Below, piece after piece: positions 34,841 through 41,936 of a stretch of DNA of 64,000 nt. Where the stretch lies: positions 223,807 to 287,806 of the forward strand of contig CAVQJU010000003.1 in NCBI GenBank assembly GCA_963712905.1, read 5' to 3'. Below the pieces are notes generated by a model that made no database searches, was not told the origin of the DNA, and saw only the letters and a list, made by a program, of their open reading frames with translations. How positions within the stretch are numbered: position 1 is the first letter of the stretch; every line of letters starts with the position of its first letter. The position numbers and the translations under genes are program-made. Origin of the DNA: CAVQJU01 sp963712905. Its GTDB lineage: Bacteria; Acidobacteriota; Vicinamibacteria; Vicinamibacterales; CAVVIG01.

Positions 34841-35053
34841 ATGGATCACACCTACAAGACTATCGAGTTGGTTGGGTCTTCTCGGACCGGCACGGACGAT
34901 GCCATCCGAAACGCGGTCGCGAAGGCAGCGCAGAGTCTGCGCAACCTTCGCTGGCTCCAGGTGATCGAGACGCGCGGTCACATCGAAAACGCTGAAGTCG
35001 CCCACTGGCAAGTGACGATCAAGGTTGCTTTCACGCTGGAAGACAATCCTTAG
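34841..35053 (+). CDS. Dodecin flavoprotein
   Basis: 70 residues. Dodecins form 12-subunit shells that store or buffer flavin (or CoA in some). The start HTYKTIELVGSSRTGTDDA, then IRNAVAKAAQSLRNLRWLQV with the flavin-stacking Trp, and ETRGHIENAEVAHWQVTIKV match the family closely over its full length. A good ribosome site (GGGGAGA) sits 8 bases upstream. This is the only plus-strand gene in the accessory patch. Confidence 0.93.
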   Translation: MDHTYKTIELVGSSRTGTDDAIRNAVAKAAQSLRNLRWLQVIETRGHIENAEVAHWQVTIKVAFTLEDNP

Positions 35054-35183
35054 ACTGTCTGACTACGAGGACGACGTAGGGACAGCGCAGCCATGCGCGT
35101 GCCATGCGCGTTGTTCACAACGGCACACGCGATAGCAACCACGTCGATCAGATCGTGGCCGCCGTTGGCCCCGCTGTCCGGGC

Positions 35184-35606
35184 CTAATGAGTGCGGTCTG
35201 GCGGTCGCATGTCTTTCAGATCGCGCACGGTGCGTTGAGCCTCTTGCAAGAACTTCATCTGTTCGAGTGTTGAGTGCAGCGAGTCCGCCGTAGCGGCAAC
35301 CGACTCGATCGTGGCGTGTCGAGCGTCCTCGGCGACGGCGCGCGCCTCCTCGGTAGCCACACGGAGTCGCTCCTGGTCCTGCCGGATCTTCTCGAGCTCC
35401 TCGCGGTAGCGATCACGGACCTCTCTCGCTTCCTCCGCCAATACCCTGAACTGTTCCTCGTCTCTCCTGGACGACTCGGCCTCGTCGCGGCGCTTTTCCG
35501 TCACCTCGCGGCCTTGCTCGGCGTCCTCACGGCCATCCTCCGCCTGCTTGCGCAGGCGCTCCGATTCGCGGCGCTCTTGCTCCGTCAGGAGTTCATTTGT
35601 AGACAC
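35184..35606 (-). CDS. Highly charged coiled-coil protein
   Basis: 140 residues dominated by Glu, Arg, Asp and Gln, with heptad-like runs such as LTEQERRESERLRKQAEDG, EKRRDEAESSRRDEEQFR and REELEKIRQDQERLR. No cysteines and almost no hydrophobic core outside the a/d positions. The last third (ESVAATADSLHSTLEQMKFLQEAQRTVRDL) is a more regular helix. Function is unknown. It may be a structural or stress protein. Confidence 0.65.
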   Translation of the reverse strand: MSTNELLTEQERRESERLRKQAEDGREDAEQGREVTEKRRDEAESSRRDEEQFRVLAEEAREVRDRYREELEKIRQDQERLRVATEEARAVAEDARHATIESVAATADSLHSTLEQMKFLQEAQRTVRDLKDMRPPDRTH

Positions 35607-35638
35607 GTGTATTCCTCGTCGATCGACATCTCCGTGCG

Positions 35639-36094
35639 CTACGCACAGGTATCTGAAAGCATCTTGACCGACAGCACGTTGAACCTCGGGAGCGGCTTGC
35701 TCTCCGTCGCACGCTCGTTCGCAATTGATGCGTCACCGTTCTTGCCGCTGCTGCCACTCGTCCCAGTAACCTCGACCTGGTGGCCGAGGTGAGCTCTGAA
35801 TTCCCCGCCCTGCAAGTCATACGGGCCAGTGCGGTCGCTCGCGCTGGCTCTGTCGGAGCCGACCGTTGCGCTGCTTCCTGCCTTTGCGGTTGACGATGGT
35901 GGCTGCTCGCGACGAACCGCGTTCGCGAGCACATAGTGATCCGCATCGATGCCTTGCGCCACGCACCCGGTGAGGGTGACGCTTGTGGCGTGTGCCTTCG
36001 ACGTGGCCCTTTTCGGGTTGGCTTGTTGTGCTGCCATGATGGTGGTTAGTCCGAAGACCGCACTCACGACGAAGACGGCATTTCGCAGATTCAC
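35639..36094 (-). CDS. Small secreted protein of unknown function
   Basis: 151 residues. A Sec signal peptide (AVFVVSAVFGLTTIMAAQ) is followed by a basic stretch, then VTLTGCVAQGIDADHYVLANA and GGEFRAHLGHQVEVTGTSG. This TGCV...YxL...L..H.G..V.V.G layout is like small OB-fold or BON-associated exported proteins often seen in Acidobacteria. The single Cys near residue 45 is not a lipobox. The middle is Ser/Ala-rich and looks disordered. Confidence 0.65.
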   Translation of the reverse strand: MNLRNAVFVVSAVFGLTTIMAAQQANPKRATSKAHATSVTLTGCVAQGIDADHYVLANAVRREQPPSSTAKAGSSATVGSDRASASDRTGPYDLQGGEFRAHLGHQVEVTGTSGSSGKNGDASIANERATESKPLPRFNVLSVKMLSDTCA

Positions 36095-36415
36095 GGTTGC
36101 ACCTTCTCTTGAACGGTCTGGTGTGTTCGCCTTTAGTTCACAACGCAGTGTACGGGCACGCGTACGAAGACGTTGTCTCTAAAAGGACACACCGTCGGCA
36201 GGTCGGAGCGATGCGCAAACGCACAGGCTCGCGAGTGCGCTGGCCCCATGATGAAGAAAGAAGGATTTGGCGTTCGCTCAACCGTCGGCACCGGGCGTGC
36301 CCAGCCACAGCCGTTTGACCTACGGCATCGCGGCGGTGGCGACATAGTGCGGATGCACTAGAGCCATCGGCCCGGCCAGGGTTAGGGCCTTGAGAGGAGA
36401 CCGCGATTTCACAAC
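36095..36415. other. Gene-free gap upstream of the secreted protein
   Basis: No frame here has coding character. It should hold the promoter of the minus-strand secreted protein, but no clear -35/-10 pair was found. It contains an imperfect palindrome TGCGCAAACGCACA near 36214. Nothing else was recognised. Confidence 0.45.
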
Positions 36416-37501
36416 CTATACGACCGCGGCAGTGGGCACCGGACTCCGAGGAAGGTCGACGGTAAAGACGCATCCTATGCCCGGTAAGTTGCGGGCATAG
36501 AGTCGGCCGTTATTCGCTTCGATGCCCCATCGGCTGAATGCGAGACCGACGCCCAAGCCCGTTCGATCGGCTCCGCGCTGCTCGAATGGGCGGAAGCGTT
36601 CATCGACGTTTGCGGTTGGGAGACCACCACATTCATCTTGTACCTCGATGAGCACGCGTTCGATGTTGCCGCCGACCCGCAGGGTCACCGTCGTGTGAGG
36701 CCGTGTAAACTTGAAGGCATTCTGCGGCAAATTTATGACGACCGCTGAGAGGATTTGTCGATCTGCCCCGACCATCACGCCGTTCTCCACGGGCAGTACC
36801 GTGAAGGTGATGCGACTGCTGAGTGCTTCCAGTGACGCGGCGGGGGCGAGTTCTGCGATGAATTCAGACACGAGGAACTGCTCTCGATTCTGCACGCCGT
36901 GCGCGAGACGAACCTCCGCGAGGGAGCGCGTACTGAGCTGAGCTCGCGTAGTCCCATCAGGCTGCGGTGGAGTACGGCCCCGGTACTCCCTGCGACTCCG
37001 ACATTTCCTGTTTTGAGCACCTCGAACGCGACGAGGGCGATGTTGACCAAGTTCCGCACCTCATGGGCTAAGAATCCAGCACGCGCGGTTTCTCCTTCGA
37101 CAGTGGTCTGATTTTGCTGCCGGCCGAATTCAGTCACGGCGCCAGCGATCGCATCGTCAAGGCATCGGTTCAACGTGCGAAAGTCGTCGGTGCTGATGGG
37201 GGCGTTCAGCTTCACAGCCAGTTCGGTGATTGCCTGGCAGACGTCGCCATAATCGTGCACGACCTGCGACACCGTGAATCCCTGAAGGAGAAGGTCGTGG
37301 CCGTGAAGGATCGCGGTCCTGCTAATCTCTGGTGTGGACGTCAGACCGAGGCGCAACTGGTCCTGCAAACTGGTCCAGGAACACCGGCACGCCGTGTTCG
37401 ATCTCCGCCTTGGTAGGCGGCGGAAGGGACCTCGTGACCACTTTCGCCCTGCAACGGCTGACGATCTCGTCCCGATTGACCTCGATAAATTCATGAAGCA
37501 T
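36416..37501 (-). pseudogene. Soluble sensor histidine kinase with two frame lesions
   Basis: Begins at ATG 37501 with LHEFIEVNRDEIVSRCRAKV and continues PTKAEIEHGVPVFLDQ, then shifts frame at the AAA run 37367-37369 into QDQLRLGLTSTPEISRTA. The HisKA-like region FLAHEVRNLVNIALVAFEVL carries the His. A second shift lies at a perfect 5-bp duplication, CTGAG-CTGAG at 36931-36940. Beyond it the ATPase domain continues TRSLAEVRLAHG, NLPQNAFKFTRPHTTV, DECGGLP and GLGVGLAFSRWGIEANNG. One extra base at the first site and one CTGAG copy at the second account for everything. Two independent lesions favour a true pseudogene. Confidence 0.8.
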
Positions 37502-37644
37502 CGATCTCTTCCCAGAGCGATCGTATCGCTTGAGCTGAGCGAATGGTTGTTCACAACTGCACAGGTGGCCTGTCCTGCGGGTTCTCAGCCAGTACGGTGA
37601 TTATCGTGTCTCGCGGTGGTTCAGGGCGTCTCAGGCAGGCTCGG

Positions 37645-38262
37645 TCAGAACTGACGAAACGTCAGGTTGAAACGGCCCTCGATGCCGAGGGCCGGCGGCG
37701 CGGTGCCGGGCACGATGCGCGAGACGCCGTGGTAGCGCAGCCGCGCGGGGCCGCCGAACACGAACGCGTCGCCGGATTCGAGCCTGATGGCGTCAACAGG
37801 ATCGCGGCGGCGCAGGCCGCCGAACAGAAAGCGCGCCGCATCGCCGACCGACACGGAAACGACGGGATGGCCGGCCGAGAGCGAGGCCTCGCTTTCATCC
37901 TTGTCCTGATGCACGCCCATGTGTCCCGCGGCGTCATAGTGGTTCATGATGCACAGGTCGGCGTCGAGCCGCATGCCGACCGATTCGGCAATCCCGTTGG
38001 CCAGCCGCCTGAAATCGTCGGGCAGCGGCGGCACGGTCAGGCCGTCGAAATCGGACCGGCTGAGCTCGTATTTGTACAACAGGCCGTTCCAGTGCTTCCC
38101 CAGGCACAGCATGCGGACGTGCATCAGGCCCCCGCCGCGCACCCTCGGCACGTAACCCGGCACCGGGCCGTCCATCAGCGCACGGCACTGCTCGACCAGG
38201 TCCCGCTGGTTTTCGAGGGAAAGACAGCCCGACAGGTGAAACGCCCCCGGCGCGATTTCCAC
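37645..38262 (-). CDS. alkB: AlkB-type 2-oxoglutarate/Fe(II) dioxygenase
   Basis: 205 residues. AlkB removes alkyl groups from 1-methyladenine and 3-methylcytosine in DNA. The fold is marked by YVPRVRGGGLMHVRMLCLG, the iron ligands in MGVHQDKDE (HxD) and ARLRYHGVSRI, and the 2-oxoglutarate Arg in RFNLTFRQF at the very C-terminus. NHYDAAGHMG provides the Asn-x-Tyr motif. It is divergent from hupE with 24 bases between starts, so promoters overlap. Confidence 0.93.
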   Translation of the reverse strand: MEIAPGAFHLSGCLSLENQRDLVEQCRALMDGPVPGYVPRVRGGGLMHVRMLCLGKHWNGLLYKYELSRSDFDGLTVPPLPDDFRRLANGIAESVGMRLDADLCIMNHYDAAGHMGVHQDKDESEASLSAGHPVVSVSVGDAARFLFGGLRRRDPVDAIRLESGDAFVFGGPARLRYHGVSRIVPGTAPPALGIEGRFNLTFRQF

Positions 38263-38286
38263 GGGTTTACGTTACCATTGCACTCC

Positions 38287-39369
38287 ATGCAACGGCTCGC
38301 GCGGGTGTGCCTTGCGGTCGCGTTCCTCGCGCTCGCGGGCCCCGTTGACGCGCATCCCGTGCCCTTCAGCTACCTCGACGTGCAGGTGCAGAAGAACGGG
38401 CTCGACGTGTCCATCGTCGTGCACATCTTCGACGTGGCCCACGATCTCCAGCTCGCGCCGCCCGAGCGGCTGCTCGAGCCGGCCGTCGTGGCCGAACGGG
38501 CCTCCGCCATCCGCGCCCTGCTCGCGCCGCGCTTGCGGCTCGACGCCGACGGTCAACTGCTGACGCCCGAATGGTCGGAGCCGGAGATTCTGCGCGAACG
38601 CCAGTCGCTGCGCCTGCGCGTGCGCTACCCGGCAGCGACGGCGCCCGGCACAGTGGCGCTCAACACGATCATGTTCCCGTACGATCCCCAGCACCAGACC
38701 TTCGTGAACATGTACGAGGGCGAGACGCTGACGAGGCAGATGATCCTCGACGGCAAGCACCCGCAATTCGAATACTTCGCGGGCACGCGGCAGGGCGTGC
38801 TGGCCGTCGTGAAGAAATTCATCCCGGCCGGGATCCATCACATCCTCATCGGTCCGGATCACATTCTCTTCCTCGTCGGCCTGCTGCTGCTCGGCGGCAC
38901 GATGCGCCAGCTGCTGTTTGTCGTCACCGGGTTCACCGTGGCGCACAGCATCACGCTGTCCCTGGCGGCGCTCGAGATCGTGACGCCCCCCGCCCGCCTC
39001 ATCGAGCCGGCCATCGCCCTCAGCATCGTCTACGTCGGGGCCGACAACATCCTCGCCAAGGGCGGCCGCGACGTCCGCGTGTGGATCGCGTTCACATTCG
39101 GCTTCATTCACGGGTTCGGGTTCGCCAACGTGCTGCGAGAGATGGATCTGCCGGCGCGCGCGCTGGGCTGGTCGCTGTTCGCGTTCAACGTCGGCGTGGA
39201 GATCGGCCAGCTGTTGATCGTCGTGCTCGTGGCCTCGGCGTTTCAGGGGCTGCGCTCCCGCAGCGAGTGGGCCGGCCGCCATCTGGCGCTTGCCGGATCG
39301 GTCGTGGTGATTCTGGCCGGCGCGTTCTGGTTCGTTCAACGGGTGTTCTTTCCTGGAGGCATTTCATGA
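38287..39369 (+). CDS. HupE/UreJ_2-like membrane protein
   Basis: 360 residues from ATG 38287. A signal peptide (VCLAVAFLALAGPVDA) and an exported N-terminal domain of about 175 residues precede a HupE/UreJ_2 domain of six to seven helices. That domain holds IHHILIGPDHILFLVGLLLLG, VAHSITLSLAALEIV and FGFIHGFGFANVLREM, with conserved His and Asp residues that are proposed metal ligands. Members are suspected metal (often nickel) transporters. The stop overlaps the start of the first MBL gene as ATGA, so the two are coupled. Confidence 0.9.
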   Translation: MQRLARVCLAVAFLALAGPVDAHPVPFSYLDVQVQKNGLDVSIVVHIFDVAHDLQLAPPERLLEPAVVAERASAIRALLAPRLRLDADGQLLTPEWSEPEILRERQSLRLRVRYPAATAPGTVALNTIMFPYDPQHQTFVNMYEGETLTRQMILDGKHPQFEYFAGTRQGVLAVVKKFIPAGIHHILIGPDHILFLVGLLLLGGTMRQLLFVVTGFTVAHSITLSLAALEIVTPPARLIEPAIALSIVYVGADNILAKGGRDVRVWIAFTFGFIHGFGFANVLREMDLPARALGWSLFAFNVGVEIGQLLIVVLVASAFQGLRSRSEWAGRHLALAGSVVVILAGAFWFVQRVFFPGGIS

Positions 39370-40292
39370 AGCGAGTATTTGTGCTGGGCGTGCTCCTCGC
39401 GGTCGGCGGCCTGTCGCTCGCGGCCGCAGGCCTTCAGGCTCCGGCGGCCGGTCAGGGCCGCGGCGAACGCGGCCGCGGGCCGCAGGGTCCGAATGTCGCC
39501 GAGATCGAAAAGGTCAACGACCGGCTGTACATGATCACCGGCGGCGGCGGCAACACGGCCGCGTTCCTGGTCGAGGGCGGCGTCGTGCTGGTCGACACCA
39601 AGCTCGCCAACTGGGGACAGGCCATCCTGGACAAGGTGAAAACGGTCACCAACATGCCGATCACCACGATCATCAACACACACACGCACGGCGACCACAA
39701 CGGCAGCAACGAGTTCTTCGGCGCCTCGGTTGAATTCGTGGCTCAGGAGAACACCAAGGCGAACATGGAAAAGATGGACGCCTTCAAGGGCGACAAGTCC
39801 GTGTTCATTCCAAAGAAGACCTTCAAGGACAAGCTGACGCTCGGCAAGGGCGCCGACCAGATCGACCTGTACTATTTCGGCCGGGCCCACACCAACGGCG
39901 ATGCATGGGTCGTCTTCCCCGCGTTGCGCGCGATGCACTCGGGCGACGCGTTCGCCGGCAAAACGACGCCGATCATCGACGCGAACAACGGCGGGAGCGC
40001 GGTCGACTACGGCAAGACGATCTCCAAGGCGGCGTCGAGCGTCAAGAACGTGGACACCATCATCACCGGTCACAGCCCGAGGATGACGATGGCGGACCTG
40101 AAGGAATATGGCGCGTTCAACACCGACTTCGTGAAGTGGGTGCAGGGCGAGATCAAGGCGGGCAAGACCGTGGACGCCGCCGCCGCCGAATACAAGCTCC
40201 CGGAGCAGTACAAGGGATACGCTGTCAGCACCTTCCTGGGCGGCATCAAGAACAACATCCAGGTGGCGTACAACGAGTTGAACAAGAAGTAG
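39366..40292 (+). CDS. Secreted metallo-beta-lactamase-fold hydrolase 1
   Basis: 308 residues. A signal peptide (VLGVLLAVGGLSLAAAG) is followed by a Gly/Arg linker and an MBL fold. Metal ligands are in NTHTHGDHNGSNEFF (HxHxDH), GRAHTNGDAWVVF, MHSGDAFAG and ITGHSPR. The C-terminal ~70 residues are helical (YGAFNTDFVKWVQGEIKAG). It resembles quinoprotein-relative and cyclase-type MBL enzymes; the substrate is unknown. It is a tandem paralogue of the next gene, nine bases away. Confidence 0.9.
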   Translation: MKRVFVLGVLLAVGGLSLAAAGLQAPAAGQGRGERGRGPQGPNVAEIEKVNDRLYMITGGGGNTAAFLVEGGVVLVDTKLANWGQAILDKVKTVTNMPITTIINTHTHGDHNGSNEFFGASVEFVAQENTKANMEKMDAFKGDKSVFIPKKTFKDKLTLGKGADQIDLYYFGRAHTNGDAWVVFPALRAMHSGDAFAGKTTPIIDANNGGSAVDYGKTISKAASSVKNVDTIITGHSPRMTMADLKEYGAFNTDFVKWVQGEIKAGKTVDAAAAEYKLPEQYKGYAVSTFLGGIKNNIQVAYNELNKK

Positions 40293-40301
40293 GAGCAGAC
40301 G

Positions 40302-41237
40302 ATGACGCGAGGCGTTGTACTCGGCACGTTGATGGCGCTTGGCGCCTTGTCGCTGGCGGTTTCCGGCCAGGCGCCACCGGCCGGACCGACGGCAAAGGCG
40401 ATCGCGGCGACAAAGATCGAGAAGGTCAAAGACAACCTCTACATCGTCACGGGCTCAGGGATTGAGGACACCAACGCGTTCAGCGGCGGCAACACGGCGG
40501 TCTTCATCACCGACACCGGCGTGACCCTCGTGGACACCAAGCTCCCGGGGTACGGCCAGACGATCCTCGATCGCGTCAAGACGGTCACCAGCAAGCCGAT
40601 CACCCGCATCATCAACACGCACACGCACGGCGACCACACCGGCGGGAACGAATTCTTCGGCGCGAACGTCGAGAGCATCGTCCAGGAGAACACGAAAACG
40701 AACATGGCCCGGATGGACGAGTTCAAGGGCGCGAAGGCCAAGTTCCTGCCGAAGCGAACCTACAAGGACAGGTTGACGCTCGGCGCCGGCAAGGATCAGA
40801 TCGACCTGTACCACTTCGGCCCGGGCCACACCAACGGTGACACCTTCGTCGTGTTCACCGCGCTCAGGACGATGCACGTCGGCGACATGTTTGCCTGGAA
40901 GGCGCTGCCGTACATCGACCCGGCCAACGGAGGCAGCGTGGTCGAGCAGCCGAAGACGCTTGCGAAAGTGGTCGGCGGCGTCAAGAACGTGGACGCCATC
41001 ATCAACGGCCACATTCCCGTGGGCACCTTCAACGATCTGAAGGAGTACGCCGAGTTCACGCAGGATTTCGTGACGTTCGCGGAAAACGCGGTCAAGGCCG
41101 GCAAGACAGCGGACCAGGCCGCGGCCCAATACAAGGTCCCGGCGAAATTCAAAGGCTACGTCGTCAGCGCGAACGAGCAGTTCGGCAACGCGAAGGAGAA
41201 CATGCAGATCGCGTACACCGAATTGAAAAAGAAGTAG
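40302..41237 (+). CDS. Secreted metallo-beta-lactamase-fold hydrolase 2
   Basis: 311 residues, about half identical by eye to its neighbour. It has a signal peptide (LGTLMALGALSLAVSGQ), the metal site NTHTHGDHTGGNEFF, GPGHTNGDTFVVF, MHVGDMFAW and INGHIPVGTF. Both copies keep all six metal-site positions. The C-terminal helical cap is also shared. A strong bidirectional hairpin follows the stop. Confidence 0.9.
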   Translation: MTRGVVLGTLMALGALSLAVSGQAPPAGPTAKAIAATKIEKVKDNLYIVTGSGIEDTNAFSGGNTAVFITDTGVTLVDTKLPGYGQTILDRVKTVTSKPITRIINTHTHGDHTGGNEFFGANVESIVQENTKTNMARMDEFKGAKAKFLPKRTYKDRLTLGAGKDQIDLYHFGPGHTNGDTFVVFTALRTMHVGDMFAWKALPYIDPANGGSVVEQPKTLAKVVGGVKNVDAIINGHIPVGTFNDLKEYAEFTQDFVTFAENAVKAGKTADQAAAQYKVPAKFKGYVVSANEQFGNAKENMQIAYTELKKK

Positions 41238-41260
41238 GGCGGGGCTTTCAGCCCCGCCTT
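41238..41260. terminator. Hairpin terminator between convergent MBL2 and DUF2911 genes
   Basis: GGCGGGGCT-TTC-AGCCCCGCC is a perfect 9-bp stem with a 3-base loop starting right after the TAG of the MBL gene, followed by TT only. A second stem, AGCGCGG...CCGCGCT at 41264-41288, reaches into the stop of the DUF2911 gene. Lack of a long T-run makes it a weak intrinsic terminator or an end-protecting hairpin for both genes. Confidence 0.6.
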
Positions 41261-41286
41261 GGGAGCGCGGTCCTGAAAGGGCCGCG

Positions 41287-41910
41287 CTACTTGCCTGCCG
41301 TGAACGCCGCGGACGCCATTACCTTGTCCCACATGATGGCCACCTTCCCGGCGTTCTCGGACATGTCCACGAAGCTCCACGTCAGCTGATCGACGGCGAA
41401 AGGGAGCGCGTCCAGCTTCATCGGCGATCGAGCGACGTCCTTGTCCGGCGTGTAATCGAACGCCCCGAAGAGCGCATCCTTGGTTCCTGGGAACGTCGGC
41501 GAGGCGGCCCACTTCGACACGATCAGCGTCCAGTTGTTCGGCTTGAGATCGATGAACAGGCTGTACTCGCCTGCCGGTACCGTCTTGCCGTTGATCACGA
41601 GCGGAACTTCCGTTTTGAGGCGCGTCGAGACGTTCGCGCCCGCGCGCCAGACCGGCGCCCCGTCGTTCAGCGTCCGCCCGTAGGTCGCCCCGGAGCCCCA
41701 CAGGTCCCGGCCCCGTTTGATGGGCCGGCCGTACGTGATCTCAATCCATTTTCCGCCCTGGTACTGGGGCGCCTCTCCGCCCGGCACGTACTTCCCGCCG
41801 ACCTGAGTGGCGGCCGTACCGGTCGGACTTGGCGACCGGAATCCTTGCGCCAGCAGAATACCGCCCGCGGCCAGCACCGCCAGACTCGCGGCAATCAATT
41901 TCCGTTTCAT
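41287..41910 (-). CDS. Secreted DUF2911 protein
   Basis: 207 residues from ATG 41910 with a GGAGG ribosome site. A signal peptide (LIAASLAVLAAGGILLAQG) precedes the DUF2911 core: IEITYGRPIKRGRDLWG, VWRAGANVSTRL, INGKTVPAGEYSLFIDL and WTLIVSKWA. The second half (FGAFDYTPDKDVARSPMKL) is also typical. Function of the family is unknown. Its start is 26 bases from that of the divergent Ser/Thr kinase. Confidence 0.9.
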   Translation of the reverse strand: MKRKLIAASLAVLAAGGILLAQGFRSPSPTGTAATQVGGKYVPGGEAPQYQGGKWIEITYGRPIKRGRDLWGSGATYGRTLNDGAPVWRAGANVSTRLKTEVPLVINGKTVPAGEYSLFIDLKPNNWTLIVSKWAASPTFPGTKDALFGAFDYTPDKDVARSPMKLDALPFAVDQLTWSFVDMSENAGKVAIMWDKVMASAAFTAGK

Positions 41911-41936
41911 TGATGTTCCTCCAGTAGAATCCCCCC

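Noticed and set aside
36173..36361. 62-residue open frame in the 36.1-36.4 kb gap
   Set aside because: Atypical composition, no ribosome site and no similarity recognised.
37543..38286. N-terminal extension of the HupE-like protein
   Set aside because: The open frame runs antisense through alkB. The signal peptide begins at ATG 38287.
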